NCBI GenBank assembly: GCA_021209875.1
Contig: JAGYVD010000001.1
Location: 6,076,001 to 6,140,000 of the forward strand
Reading direction: 5' to 3'
Origin: Rosellinia necatrix
Taxonomy: Eukaryota > Ascomycota > Sordariomycetes > Xylariales > Xylariaceae
Length of the DNA: 64,000 nucleotides
The notes beneath the pieces are model-generated. The model saw only the letters and a list, made by a program, of their open reading frames with translations, did no database searches and was not told where the DNA came from. Positions within the stretch are counted from its first letter, which is position 1; every line of letters begins with the position of its first letter. Made by a program: the position numbers and the translations under genes. Shown here one piece after another: positions 22,316 through 34,643 of the stretch.

Positions 22316-23154
22316 CTCGGATAGGAGGTATTGGGGTGAATGAAGAGGGCGATTAAAACGGCTGTTCTTTAAACGTCAGAGGAGATGTTAACAGTAAGAT
22401 AGACTTGACGAAGACAAGTTAAGTTGGAAACAAATAGCGCTGTCGACTCGTAGTGCACAGCCCGAGTGGAAACAACCAATCCTTCATAAACAGGACGTCG
22501 ATCAGAGGGGCCGACGATCCAACGGCGCGTTATTCTACCGTAACAATATGCGTGCCTCCGAAAACCCAAAATTATGTCTATCTACGGTGTTTCATACAAT
22601 GGCTATCTAGAACAGAACCGCTCGATCCCCGTTCACATGGAGAAATCCCAAGATATATTTTGAGATGAGGATCGCTTATCAACATAGTACGACGCGCTTT
22701 TTGCCATCCGTTTCTTCCATGCACACATAAAAACTGTTATCACGCCTGTCTTTAGACTCATAAAATTGATCAATATAAAGGATAGAACATTATGCACAAT
22801 TCAATAGCAACAACATCGACAACACATTAATTCCAGAAATAGGCAATATTGGAGCTTCGTTGTTTCGTTGCGCTTGCACAACAACGACGAGGACGAAGTT
22901 ATCATTCCGCTCCCACGTTACCGACTATTTCCGGGATGAAATAGTAGCTTTACTAGAACGTAATGATCACGGCAGCGAAAGTTAGCGAAAATAAAAACCT
23001 GCCGCGAGACGAGATGTTGTATTTTTGTTACTTAGCATTGCGAGTTCTCCAGCCAACTTCCCACTAACATCGCCGCCCAAACCGTTCGCCTTGATTTGTG
23101 ATTATTTATCACTGTGTAATGACGCCGATATAAATCCTTCGCATATTTGGACTC
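22316..23154. other. Intergenic, AT-rich
   Basis: No gene or repeat family recognised. It separates two minus-strand genes and contains the promoter of the two-span membrane protein. Confidence 0.5.
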
Positions 23155-23569
23155 CTAGTTGGTAGCACACGAGAATCTCTGCGACCTGACCCAATTACAC
23201 ATGACGGTACCGACACAGCTGCAACACAGACACGCCTATTCAATTTTCCCCTCCCGCGGTTGATCGTTAGCGAGACTGCGGATCCCCAATGTCGAGTAGT
23301 GCCGGGGGGATGAGTAGGGGGATGGGATATCTGGGGGGAGAAAAGAAAAAAAAAAAAGGACTTGCCTTCCTCTGCCTGTCAGTGTTGTCCTTGCCATCGA
23401 TGCACTGTAGCGTCTGCGCGTTCCACCGGAACTGGTTGTAGCAGGCGTTGGCGTCGATGACGGCGGCGCAGTCGTCGCTCGCGATCATCTCCTGCGTGCA
23501 CGTCTGCGCCTGGCCGAACGCCGCCGGGGCGGCCGACAGCAGGAGCACGAGCGCGGCTGGGAGTCTCAT
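23155..23569 (-). CDS. Small secreted cysteine-rich protein with a GC-AG intron
   Basis: Exons 23569-23366 and 23235-23155 (94 residues). A signal peptide covers about residues 1-19 (hydrophobic core ALVLLLSAAPAAFG, likely cleaved before QAQTC). The mature part holds ten cysteines, including a CLCCSC cluster at 70-75. The intron (23236-23365, 130 nt) begins with GC (AAG|GCAAGT) and ends in AATAG. Only this pair keeps the frame into ACLCCSCVGTVMCNWV, and no GT donor at that point does. Size, secretion signal and paired cysteines suit an effector-like or cell-wall peptide, but no function can be assigned. The intron contains an A/T homopolymer tract. Confidence 0.72.
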
Positions 23570-24753
23570 GGCCGCGCGGGTTCGGGAATGCAGGGGCGGG
23601 AGCGGGCGGGCGGGCGTCGTCTCTTACTGTCTTGTCTGTCTGTCTGTCTATCTGTCTGTATGGCGTTGATGGGGGGGGGGAAGGGAGACGGATGGCGGGG
23701 ATGGTCGTGTTTGCCGAAGGTGATGATAGCGCACGTGTGGAACAGCGGCCAACTACTTATTCGGTATTCGTCCAGATGACATCAGAATAGTTATATTGCC
23801 CTTACTCCTTGAGCTCGACGTGGCGGTCTCGTGAAGTTCATGTCTTTTGGGTCTTGGCTCGATCGACCTGCCACATTTAGCCGGGCATAAAGCGGCGCTC
23901 GGATGGATTCAAAAATAGAATTGAGCATAGGAGAACGAGTCTTAGAGTCACTTTCATTCGTCGGAAAATAGATTGGCCTAATTAAACGTATTTACTTTAC
24001 ACTGGGTGTATACAGGGTCGACTCGATATTAGACGCTGAGCTAGATAGGAGAGAGCCGGATAGGGGCTCTCTAGGTGTGCGGAATATCACGATGCTATTC
24101 AACGTCCTCTGCATGAGGGAATCTCGGACAGGATTGGCTCAAGCATATTAAAGTCTTATCGAGTGCTTCTCTCTCTTCCTTCTCTCTTCTTTCTCTTCTA
24201 ATCCGAATGCTAATCATTCTTATTGGGCATTTAGACTTACACAAAAACAGTATGTCTGTTGGATGGCGAACAACGATGATGAGCCGAAGAGAAATAATAT
24301 GAAAACCAGTTGGTACTATTAAGCATGCATAAGATATGGCCGAGACCCAAGGTACTGACGTAAGGAGACTTGCGAAGGAGGTGCTGTCAATCGAGGAGTC
24401 AATCAAGAAGACGCCGGGGATGCCATGACATTGGCTTCCAAGTCCCGAGCCAGTCACCTTTCTCCACATTAACCGGTATCAATAAAGGGCCTCTTCGCCA
24501 ATTACAGGAAGTTCCGATATTGATTAACAGATTTTTCCGAGCCTGGGCATCACGATGGCAGTCCGCAGAAGCAGGAGGACTACGGCAGTAGCCCGCGTGA
24601 GAGCCCTTCAGCCGTTGATATGGTCGAGGGTCATGGCTATCAGGTCAAGCCCCCTCTCTACACCGTCAACTGTGAATCTTCGTCTGTCATCGCCATCACC
24701 ATCATTCCTATAGATTATTCTCTTCGCAACACCCCTAGCAAGCGAATCTGGAG
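23570..24753. other. Intergenic between secreted peptide and DUF1996-A
   Basis: Includes a CTGT-type run near 23631-23657 close upstream of the secreted peptide start, and the promoter of the DUF1996 gene. No gene supported; a GTG-initiated frame at 24095-24469 (minus) looks like chance. Confidence 0.5.
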
Positions 24754-26264
24754 ATGTCGTTGAGTAGTTTTATCGTTGCCTTGGGGCTACTTGCGCCCGC
24801 AAGCGCACTCCTTCGATTCCCATGCTCGCAGCTCACCGTCCAGCGTCTTGACCCTCTGGTCAACCCCGGCCAGAACCCCTCGGCTCATCTCCATCAGGTT
24901 GTCGGAGGAGTGAGTAGCCACCCCCTGTGGGAAGATCCTAAGCGATACCTAAAAGCATGCTCATACATGACAGAACTCCTTCAACACCACGATGGTGCCC
25001 GTAACCCATGATCTGGCGAAGCTCTCGACCTGCACCAGCTGCCAGTTCTCCGAGGATTTCTCTAACTATTGGACCGCCGTGCTCTAGTAAGTGATTTCCA
25101 GTACAGCGTGCTCCTGGTTTTTTTGCCCGTTTTCGATGATCCAAGGATCTCTCTCCCCTTGTATATAAAAACCGAGGTTTTTTTTTTTTTTTTTTAAAGT
25201 TAGCATTTCGTATACCCCCGATATGTTTACGGATCACATCATAAGGAAATGCCAGTCATGCTGACCACAACCGCTCGCAGCTATCGCGCCAAGAACGGGA
25301 CCTTCAAGCGAGTGCCCCAGATGGCGCAAGACAACTCGCAAAACCAGGGAGGCATGGTACGTGTTCTCTAAAAAAAAAAAGCCTAGCCTCCTCCGCAACC
25401 AAGGGAAGGTGGGGGGGGGGGGACCATCTTCGCATGCTTATATACTCTCTAACACCGGGGGCGACAGATGGTGTACTACATGAGCGACGCGCTCTTCGAC
25501 ACGGCGCAGCGGTCGACGGTGACGGCCTTCAAGCCGGGGTTCCGGATGCTCGTGGGGGACGCGACGTACCGGAGCCGGGAGTCGGCGCGGAAGTACCGGC
25601 AGCTGACGTACACGTGCATGCAGAACGCGGGGACGCGGGCGCCCGAGTACGTCAACTTCCCGGCGCGGGCGTGCGCGTACGGGATCATGGCGAACCACCG
25701 GTTCCCGACGTGCTGGGACGGCAAGAACCTGGACTCGCCGAACCACCAGGACCACGTGGCGTACCCGGAGAGCGGCACGTTCGAGTCCGGCGGCCCCTGC
25801 CCGGCCACCCATCCCGTGCGCCTGCCGCAGATCCTGCTCGAGACCGTCTGGGACACGCGCCAGTTCAACAACCTCGACCCGGCCGACTTCGCCGGCGGCC
25901 GCCAGCCCTTCGTCTGGTCCAGCGGCGACGCCACCGGCTTCTCCGACCACGCCGACTACGTCTTCGGCTGGAAGGACGACTCCCTCCAGAAGGCCATGGA
26001 CGGCCACACCTACGTCTCCGCCCCCATGCTCAAGACCCAGTCCGTCGCCCTGCAGAACCAGTGCAAGGTCGCCGATAAGGTCAACGAGCCCATTGACGGC
26101 TGTGAGTTCTCTCGTCCCCCCAATCCCTTATCCCCTATTCCCCCAACAACCTCTGTCAAATGCGAAACCGTGTCAAAAAAAATTCGTGCTTATGCTCTGT
26201 GTTCATAGGGCTCAAGGAACTCCCCGGCACCAACCCCGTCGTCAAGCGAGAATGGAGGGCATGA
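24754..26264 (+). CDS. Secreted DUF1996 protein, copy A
   Basis: Five exons: 24754-24909, 24974-25086, 25281-25356, 25468-26101, 26209-26264 (344 residues). It starts with a signal peptide (FIVALGLLAPASA) directly followed by LLRFPCSQLTVQRLDPL, the hallmark opening of DUF1996. The rest of the domain follows: NYWTAVLYYRAKNG, VYYMSDALFDT, GFRMLVGDA, CWDGKNLDSPNHQDHVAYP, HADYVFGWKDDSLQKAMD and NQCKV. Conserved His, Cys, Trp and Asp residues are in place. The biochemical role of DUF1996 is unsettled; many members are secreted or carry C-terminal WSC or carbohydrate-binding modules, absent here. A paralogue (copy B) lies at 61630-62913. Exon 4 is much more GC-rich than its surroundings. Confidence 0.9.
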
Positions 26265-26832
26265 GGACGGGACCTGGATTGATGTTGTTAGCGGTGCTCT
26301 GGTATCTAGGGAAATGCTGAAATCCTTCCTTTCTTCGACTTCTCACTTTCTATATCTCGTAGCCTTAGTTAGATAATATCCATCTTGGCCCCGATTGCTA
26401 CGCGTTGCTGGCTGAACGAGCGTATCTTACGCAACTGCTACCATGAATTTCCCCTACAATATTACTAGATAACTTAAATTTCTTCTACTCCCTTTAGTAA
26501 AACCCGATGCGAGGCCTGGCATAGTGACTTCAACATAAGTCCTTGAGATTCTAACTCTGTTAAATTTGAAATTGTTTTTAAACGGATCGTAGGACGACAG
26601 TGTCAATAGTTAGTTCGGTGTTTTAGACCATATATTGTAGTATTGAGGCCCATTTGCCTGTTATGCTTCAACTACACCATGAGCTCGCCCTTCTAGTCTT
26701 CCAAAGTTAGACTAATACGCATAATCTCCTAATTGAGCTTTATAATCCATAATTCGTCATAGCTCGTGTAATCGTGAGCCTGCATGGTATTTAGCAAGCA
26801 ATGCGGGACACCTTTATCTGTAGCAAGCTCTT
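26265..26832. other. Convergent 3' region between DUF1996-A and ski2
   Basis: AT-rich, no coding signal; expected to hold the two 3' untranslated ends. Confidence 0.5.
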
Positions 26833-29800
26833 TCACATATACAAACTTGCCACAGCGGTGATATCCCTTTTGATCATCTCCTGTGCTGTCTGCATCTTCT
26901 GATACAGTTCCGGATCACCGATGATGCGAGCGGCGTTCTTGACTTCGCGACACGTCTCGTCCAGCCGCGTAATGGTCCGCACAATAGTCCCCTCGAGGAC
27001 ATCCGTCAGATCTGTAATGTTCTTGAAGCTCATGCCGCGGGCCCATTCATACACGACTTCCATCAGGCCAAACCGAGGACGCGAGACAAAGTCGTTGCTA
27101 TCTTCAGAGCTCTGTATCACCTGTCGGTCTGTTTGCACTGTGTTCGCCTTCTCGCTAATCTCAATGATCGTCTTCATCCCCCGCTCGAGATTGCCTGTCA
27201 GATTGGGAACAGAATCTGTTTTCTCTTGGAAAACGAATGCTGAAAGCAAGGCAGCTATTTCAGCTGGTTCATAGTCGGCTAGCACATTGTCGAGTATAAG
27301 TTCAGTGAGCACTAATTCGTCAGCTGAGTGGATCTCGCAGGCTACTTTGCCCTTGAGCTGGATGCGAGACTCCGCGTCGACGAAAGAGAGATCCTTGAGA
27401 ACCTCAATGCGTTGTTCATAATCAGGAAGAAGTTGAAGGTTTTGGTCCGAGAGAGCTTGTCGCAAGGAGGATATATGTTCTTTGATAAGCCACTGGTCGT
27501 GGCACATGGCGTACTATGCTCATGTTAGTCGTGTATCGAAATTTGTGCGAAGCAGAAGAAGCACAGTGTGCCCCGAGATATCCGACACGGTTCAGGCATA
27601 AAAGCAATGTATACGGAAAGGCTTACATGTTTTAAGAACTTGGGGCACTGCACGGTGGCTGTCTGTGCGATATTCGTGGCCTCCTGTTGGCGGTTTTGGA
27701 TAATCTCCTGCAAGTTCAAGCTTTTGATCTTCGCAAAGCTCACCTCGTCCCACATTTCCGACTCCCAACTCTTGCAAATCTTCAACATTCTATCTTTCGC
27801 TTTATTTCTAGCCTCGCCACCCTGGAAAAAGTCTGGAATAATGCCATCCACAATTGTCGTTGTGAGGCATTCAACATCGCTCAAAGGGACCTGCAGTGTT
27901 TTCCCCACGATATTCCTCTTTTGCTGAGGTAATGATTTAAGCAGTGGTCTGAAGCTCTTGATGAATGGGAGTATATCCGATGAGTCTCGTGTGTCTCGCC
28001 CTGTCTTGATCTCGAAAACATGGACCGTCGGCTGCTCACCCGACACCTTGATGCTCACACCATCGTTGAGCAGGATACCGGGAGTCCGCACACCCTCTTT
28101 GTTCCATACAATCAAGCGTTTCTGGGAGAATAGTTTCTTGCCAATAGGTATACCCATGAGACCTTTATAGAGGTCTTGGGTTAGCTGTTTATAGTTCATG
28201 GACACTTGATGACATTGGTCCATAGTAACATCGCAGGTAGTGCAAGATTCCCGTTTGATCTTAGCGAGATCCGCTTCGGATAGCTTGACTGCCTTCTCGT
28301 GTTCTGGTAGAAGTTGTTGGGTCGCATGCTCTGAGAAGCTGCGCTTAATCATCTCCTCGATCTTCAATGCCTCAACTCGAAGTAAATTTAAAATCATGTT
28401 GTAGGTTAGCCTGAATTGAGATCTCAGCTTGCTAGGTGGATCTAAAATCATCTTCTGAAGGTCAACCACGGGAGGCGCCTGGTCGCCGCCCCCAGAGGGG
28501 ACAATGATGACGGAGCCAACGGGATCAAGCCCACGACGACCGGCTCTGCCTGCCATTTGGGTATACTCGCCGGGAAGTAGATTTCGGAAAGAATGGCCAT
28601 CATGTTTTCGATAGCCTGAGAAAACGACCGTTCTTGTGGGGAGGTTCAGGCCCATAGCGAAAGTCTCCGTGGCGAACAGTATCTTGACCAGCGTTTGGGC
28701 GAAGAGAATTTCGACAATTTCTTTGACAATGGGTAGCAGCCCACCGTGATGCACAGCGATCCCCCGACTGAGAAGTTCTTGCATACGAATGATTTGGGGC
28801 AGAACCCTGTCTTCTGGACGTAACCGCGCGATCGATTTCTGTATGATCATATGAATATGGCTCTTCTCCTGAGCGGTGCTGAAATCCTGGTTGATGAGAG
28901 CATCCGCGTTCTCCTCACATCGTTTCTTGGAAAAGACGAAGATGCAAGCGGGCAGGAGGCTTTGCTTCTTTAAAAACTGCACTAGGTGAACCCATAGATT
29001 CTTGTCTTGAGCCACCGACGTGAAGCCACCGGGCCGGCCCGCGCGACCCATGTGGCCAGGTGCGTGGCTGGCCCGAGGAGGGCCACCTCGGCCTCGCTGC
29101 TGGCCACCCCCGCGTTGTCCGCCACGTTGTTGGTTGCCGCCACGAGCGCTGCCACCCCTTTGACCGCCGCGCTGCTGATTGCCATTACCACCACCACGTG
29201 CCGCTGCAGGGGGTGGCAAGACTTTGTCTTTACCGCGAATGGCTTGGTCAGCCTCCTTCCAACCCTTCTCTATGAACTTCTTTTGATGATCCACAATCTT
29301 GTGAATGTTTTTGCCTGCCCAAAGGTAATGTTCGAGAGGCACGGGGCGTTTGGGTGTTGATATCACATAAATATCCTTCCGCTTCGTTCTTCCCACCCAT
29401 GAGGCGAACTCGTACGTGTTCGGAACCGTCGCCGAAAGTAGAATGAGGGTGACATGCTCGGGCAGCATGATGATGACCTCTTCCCAGACCACGCCACGCT
29501 CAAAATCATTTACGTAATGGACCTCGTCGAAAATGACGAATTCGACGTCACGGATCAGGTCGGCACCTCGATAGAGCATACTGCGCAAAATTTCCGTCGT
29601 CATGATCAAACAGCTCGCTTCGGGGTTAATTTGGACATCACCAGTTAGGATTCCAACTTCAGCAAAGGTTTCCCGAAAGTCCCTGAACTTTTGGTTGCTG
29701 AGGGCTTTGATAGGTGAAGTATAGATAGCCTTGGTCATGTGGCGTGCAGCTAGGGCAATGGCGTATTCTGCCACGACCGTTTTACCGGCCGACGTATGCG

Positions 29801-30812
29801 CCGCAACAAACACGGAATCACCATTCTCCAGGTGGTAGACGGCCTCCTTTTGGAAGGTGTCAAGTTCGAAAGGCCATTCCCTTGCCATATCAGGCACCAG
29901 TTCTCGGAAATTGGTAATATCCTTGTTGATATCGACCATATGTGCCCACTCCCGGCCGGCTTTCCTTGCGCTCGACGCGGCGAGATTTGCGTGCGGCTCC
30001 AAGGCGGGAAACTCGACGGGCAGCAATGCATCGATGTCTTCGTCCTCTTCGTCGTCCGGCTCATCTTCGATCCCATTCTTGGTCTCTATGCGGCCGTTGA
30101 CCTCTTCCTCCTTTTCCGGGCTGTCTTCCGGGTCCTGGTCCAGCTCAGCCTCGATTGCCTTGGCTGCCTTCTCGTTGGCGGCCGACTTCTTCTTACTGAA
30201 ATCGATGCCCCGGCTTAGGCCCGGGGCTACCTCGAGAAGACCACCCTCGGCGCCAAGACGGATGACTCGTTCGAGTTTGTTCCTGGATCCACCGCCGGCA
30301 GCGGCAGTAGATCGCAGCATCTGCTCCTCGATCGCGGCAGTGGCTTCAACGCTCTCTAAGCCGCCGGGCGCAAAGGGGAAGAAGCCGGCGGCTCCTCGTA
30401 CGAAGTCGGCCCTCCCGCCGGGCTTCCGCAGGAGGGAGGTTGAGTTTTTGGCGGTTGCGCTACCCGCGGGCACGGTGACGTTCCTGTAGCCGGTGACTCG
30501 GCCCTCCAACCCTTGCCTCTGGAAGCGCGTGACGGTCCGGGTCTGGGTGGGGGCGATGCGGAAGAGCTCGGTGAGATCGGTAGGGCAATCCCATCGCTGC
30601 TGCAGGCGGTTGAGCCATTCGGTTGAGAAGGTGTTGGAGGGTGTGAGATATTTCTTCTCGAGCTCTGCCTTTAGCTCGGCGGGGTCCTGCTTCGCACGCT
30701 TCCGCGGCCTCTGCTGAAACAGGATGTCGTCAATGTTGAAGTCCGGGGCGGGATCGACAACGTGCAGTCGCTGCATGGCCTCGACGAGCCCTGGGTCGTC
30801 CGTGGACGCCAT
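26833..30812 (-). CDS. ski2: DExH-box RNA helicase Ski2 (cytoplasmic exosome cofactor)
   Basis: Exons 30812-27627 and 27513-26833 (1288 residues, the size of yeast Ski2), one 113-bp intron (KFLKH|YAMCHDQWL). N-terminal regulatory region to about 300. Helicase motifs in order: AHTSAGKT (Walker A, 338-345), DEVH (429-432), SAT (460-462), TETFAMGLNLP (715-725) and QMAGRAGRRG (752-761). The Ski2-type insertion and the C-terminal helical DSHCT region (LELI...RTITRLDETCREV) follow. As part of the Ski complex (Ski2-Ski3-Ski8) it feeds mRNA 3' to 5' into the cytoplasmic exosome and in yeast limits double-stranded RNA viruses. Unusual: an Arg-Gly-Gly-rich segment at about 539-580 between the two RecA domains. 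The first in-frame ATG that fits the family start is at 30812. Confidence 0.96.
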
Positions 30813-31957
30813 AGCACCGGCGATATAACAACAAATAGGAAAAGTAGTCTGTCTCTGTTGTCTCTGTTGTCTCTGTCTAGGCTGGACTAACACCCGCCAT
30901 GGAGGTCTACGGGAGGTCGGGATTGTCACTACCTACCTAGGGCAAACGACAAAATCGAGTTAACGTCAAGTACTGGAGCAATTAACAATTGGGGGTGATA
31001 TCGATATCGGGGACATGATAATCGGGATCCTCTAGCGGGCGTTGTCGTAAGTGTAGGTGGTTGATCCTCTAACTTCAAATAGCCATGCCTGATTTTAGCT
31101 ATCAAGGCCGTTCTAGCTGCGTTTGTGCAGCGACTACCATCACTGATTGGTGTCATACCCCGCCAAACACGTCGCAACTCTGCCCTACCTGAAGTACCCA
31201 CGTACCGAGGATCTAAGCCACTCTGGGTATAGGCTTCATACGCCTTATTGTTCTCAGCTCGGCTCACCCCATTAATTCAGACCGATTGACTTGTCTCAAT
31301 GTCTTATATATAGCTAGAATCGTTATTCTGGTATAATACAACTAGGCCTATTATCCCTCACGATTCAGATGTGTATACCCAGGCAGGTAGGATATATCTA
31401 GATAAATAAGGTGATATTTTTGCCCTGCTTGCTGCGGAGGGCATTGTTTTATCTTGAACTTTTATTAAGTAACTAGGTAGTTAACTAGGTACTCCTAAGA
31501 TTTTAAAATTAGCCGCTATATCTAAGAGATATGCGCTGGTATAAATGGCAAGTGGGTACACCAGGGAGCTTTTGCTAATGGGGCTTTCCAGAAGCTGCTG
31601 TTCCGCACAGCGCATTGGGGAGCTCCTAGAAATGGGTTGCGAGGAGCATTGAAAGGAGTGGCCTACGTAGGTATGAGCCTAGGTAGATATAAGACAGCTA
31701 TTCTAGGACGAAGGCTCCCCTAAGACATGACCAGCTGGGGGAAGTATGCACTCAATATAGCGGTTAGAGTCAGTGGCGCAAGGACACCACTTTTTACCAA
31801 TCCTACACCTACCATGGCATCTGAATGGTGAATTCGTCATAGTGTCGACGGTTGTGTCCTGAATCAACAGCTTCAAGTAATGTGTTTAATACACCTCAGA
31901 AGGCGCACGCAGGCACACACATACACACGGGCACAAATGTTCCCACTCTCTTAATTA
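30813..31957. other. Intergenic: ski2 promoter and csm3 3' side
   Basis: No gene seen. TAGG/CCTA-type motifs occur at about 31380-31390 and 31463-31493. Nothing further supported. Confidence 0.5.
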
Positions 31958-33230
31958 CTATTCCCATAGCCCTTCCATCTCTGCCATGGCGGCCTCTTCG
32001 TCCTCACCTATACTATGATTCACGCCTCCGTTCTCTTTCGTACCCGTAGTGTTGGGTGTATGCGATGGTGGCTTTTCTGCCGAACCCTCAGCCTCAGCCT
32101 CAGCCATTAGTGCATCAAGATCATCATCATCATCGTCGTCGTCGTCGTCTACTATAGCCCTCTTAGACGGTCGGGCATTCACCGGCTTTGTATGTTTCGT
32201 ATTCAGGGAGTCGGCTTCCGCTTCTGCCATCAATGCGTCCAAGTCGTCCTCGTCGTCATCGTTATTTCCCAGCCCATGCCGTGTTTGCACAGTGAGCGTC
32301 GTCTTTCCATTCCTGAGTGTGGAGGTCATTCCGTTTCCGAATATGGATGTTGACGCTGTTCTCTGTGCCTCCTCTTCCGCCATTAGGGCATCAAGATCAT
32401 CTTCGTCTGGTTCATCGTTGGCCGGGGCATTCCCACCATTCCCAAACAGCGATGTTATAGCGGGTGCTGCGTCCGTTTGTCCCTTGGGGCTTGCGCCGTA
32501 GATGTCTTCTTCAGCGAAAGGGTCATCTCCGGTTGGGGCCGGGGTGCTCTTATCTAAGCTGCTCTGGAATATGGGGGCAAGCTTCGTAGGAAATATGGCG
32601 GGGTCTCGCTCCTGTTCTTCGGGCTGGTTCGAGCCGCCGAAGAGGTCGTCGTCGTCTAGCCCGGCGGGTTTTGGCTGTCCCTCGCTGATCCATTGTATGC
32701 GTTTCAGTCGCAGCTGATTCTTGTGGCCCGCCTTTTCTACCATGCTCAGTGCGTCGACGAACTTGGCCTTAGGGAAGAGGTCATCCAGCCAGAGCTGGTA
32801 GAATGACAAAAGTCGGGCGGTGTCGGAGAACTATCGACGACGGCATGAGCGATGCTCGCAAATAACACGGGGGAAAGGCTCGACGGAGAATACTACTCTC
32901 TGGCCATATGCGTACCTCGTGCCCTTTCCCCTTGAACCTGAGGTTCTGCGCTTTGCTTCGCAGTTTGGGTATTCCGTTATCTGATAATAATCGGGTCTCA
33001 TCCAGCTTCACTCGAGGCACTCTCGGTTTCTTGCTCACGGAGACGGCTTCGTCGATACCAAGGCCACTGGCATCTTTCCGCTTCTTCGATTGAGCGGTGG
33101 CGGTTTCGCTCTGCTTTGCTGCTTCGTCCCCGGAATCGGCGAATGGATCGTCGTCATCAATATCGTAGTTGTCAATATTGATGGGCTTTGCGGGGGGTGC
33201 GGGCGGCTTTGATATTAATCGTGAGGCCAT
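31958..33230 (-). CDS. csm3: Replication fork protection protein Csm3/Swi3 (TIPIN)
   Basis: Exons 33230-32916 and 32830-31958 (395 residues), one 85-bp intron placed in the Swi3 domain ([13 protein letters not shown]). The Swi3 domain spans about residues 80-165: [20 protein letters not shown], then [18 protein letters not shown] and [18 protein letters not shown]. With Tof1/Swi1 this protein stabilises stalled forks, supports checkpoint signalling and sister-chromatid cohesion in the nucleus. The C-terminal half is acidic and holds three near-repeats of DDLDALMAE followed by a helical acidic stretch. It is divergent from nuo-20.9 with a 511-bp shared upstream region. Confidence 0.93.
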
Positions 33231-33741
33231 GATGAAATCTGTAATGGTATTTGCCTCGCGATTTTGCGATTTAGTGGCTCTGATTGGATTTCGGGGTCTG
33301 GTATTCAAGCAAGAATGATGAGGATTCAGTCACAGATGTCATGGTATAACACTTTAAAACGTCAGACGCGTCTGGTCGTGTCTAAGTGGAAATGGTGGGG
33401 CTTTCTTGGTGTAGTGTAAGTGCCTAGGTGCCTTAGGTAGGTGGATGTAGGTAGGTAGGTACTTAAGTACATAGGTAGTAGTAGTAGTAATATTAACGTC
33501 TAGTCTAGGTGTCTGACATAGGTACATAGGTAGGTACTCAGGTGGATGGAGTGGTGGGGCACAACCCCCCTGCCTCTTTTCAGCTGTCGCTTTCCGCCAG
33601 ACAGCCGAGGAACAGCCGCTTACCTAATCCCGTTTTCCTTTGGGAGAGGTACCTTCGCGATTTGAAGCTCCAGATGGCCGGACGTCTAGCATCCCATACC
33701 TATACCGGAGCTGGTGGGCAGCGCAATTGACTTGCAACAAC
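33231..33741. promoter_or_regulatory. Divergent csm3 / nuo-20.9 promoter region
   Basis: 511 bp between two start codons. It is packed with TAGG/GGTA units at about 33435-33475 and 33519-33538. No coding potential on either strand. Shared regulation of the two genes is not implied by the sequence. Confidence 0.5.
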
Positions 33742-34643
33742 ATGGCGACTACTCCCCAACAGACCTATACCGCCAGCAAGGTCGTCAAGACCGAGTTTCC
33801 CGTCAGTAGTCCCCTCCCCCCGTCCCCCCCTTTTCCGTGTGCTGGCGGCCCTCAATTGCCGAGCACGGCGATTGCTAACCACTCAATAGCTTATCGACAA
33901 TGACCCGTACGTCCACTCATTCCGAGCTCGAACCCGATCGCTGTTTTCCCTTACCTTGCTTACCGCTGCGAGCCTCCGCTGACCCGTGATGTTCCTCGGT
34001 CGACAGGCACTTCAGGAGGGTAGTAGGGTATGCGCGTACATCGGACTACGTACACGGCATCACCGCCGCCGCCGCCGGGCCCGGTCTCCTATACGCCATG
34101 GAGCGATTCGCACCTTCGTACGTCGGCCGCGGCGGCTTCGCGCAGGCCATGCGTGTGACGGGCGTGATCGGGGCCCTCGGCGGGTTCCTATACTTCTACG
34201 AGCGGTCGAGCTGTACGTGCTTGGCTGCCCCCATCCATCCATCCATCCATCCATCCATCCATCCCCCATTCAAGTGCGGGCAGACCAACCCCACGAATCC
34301 GTTCCCCCCCCTTCCCCCCTCCTTTTTTTTTTTCCCTCGAAACTCTAGTGATTCTAATTTCAAACAGTACGGTTCTACGGCATGTCGGAGAACGCGCGCG
34401 AGATCGAGATGGACATGAGGGAGATGGTCGGCAAGGTCAAGGCCGGCGAGCCCCTGTACGGCGTGAGCACGCTGACGCCGCACATGCAGGGCGTCGCCGC
34501 CCGCCAGTCCCGCTACTCGGCCCTCTTCACCTCCGTCCTCCCCCTGGTTCAACTTGGTCAACCACAACCAGCACGGCGTCGACACCGCCAAGTACTACCG
34601 GGCCGCGGAGCAGGAGCTCGAGGCCGAGAGGCTGGGCAAGTAG
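33742..34643 (+). CDS. nuo-20.9: NADH:ubiquinone oxidoreductase (complex I) 20.9 kDa accessory subunit
   Basis: Exons 33742-33801, 33890-33906, 34007-34212 and 34368-34643 (185 residues after correction). The protein matches the fungal 20.9 kDa subunit of mitochondrial complex I: TYTASKVVKTEFPLIDNDPHF, a Gly/Ala-rich hydrophobic segment, SENAREIEMDMREMVGKVK, and the family ending NHNQHGVDTAKYYRAAEQ. The second exon is only 17 nt. The run of five C at 34540-34544 carries one base too many: removing it joins SVLP directly to WFNLVNHNQHG; as written the frame breaks there. I take this as an assembly error, since everything downstream is conserved to the stop. Intron 3 holds a (CATC)n repeat and a T-run. 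Confidence 0.9.
34232..34265. repeat. (CATC)n tetranucleotide repeat in nuo-20.9 intron 3
   Basis: About eight tandem CATC units directly downstream of the GTACGT donor, so it would vary intron length without touching coding sequence. Confidence 0.85.

Noticed and set aside
24095..24469. 124-codon minus-strand frame before DUF1996-A
   Set aside because: It begins with GTG, has low-complexity RRERREKEER and no family resemblance.
25434..26078. Long frames overlapping DUF1996-A exon 4 on both strands
   Set aside because: Shadows of a GC-rich exon whose true frame carries all DUF1996 motifs.
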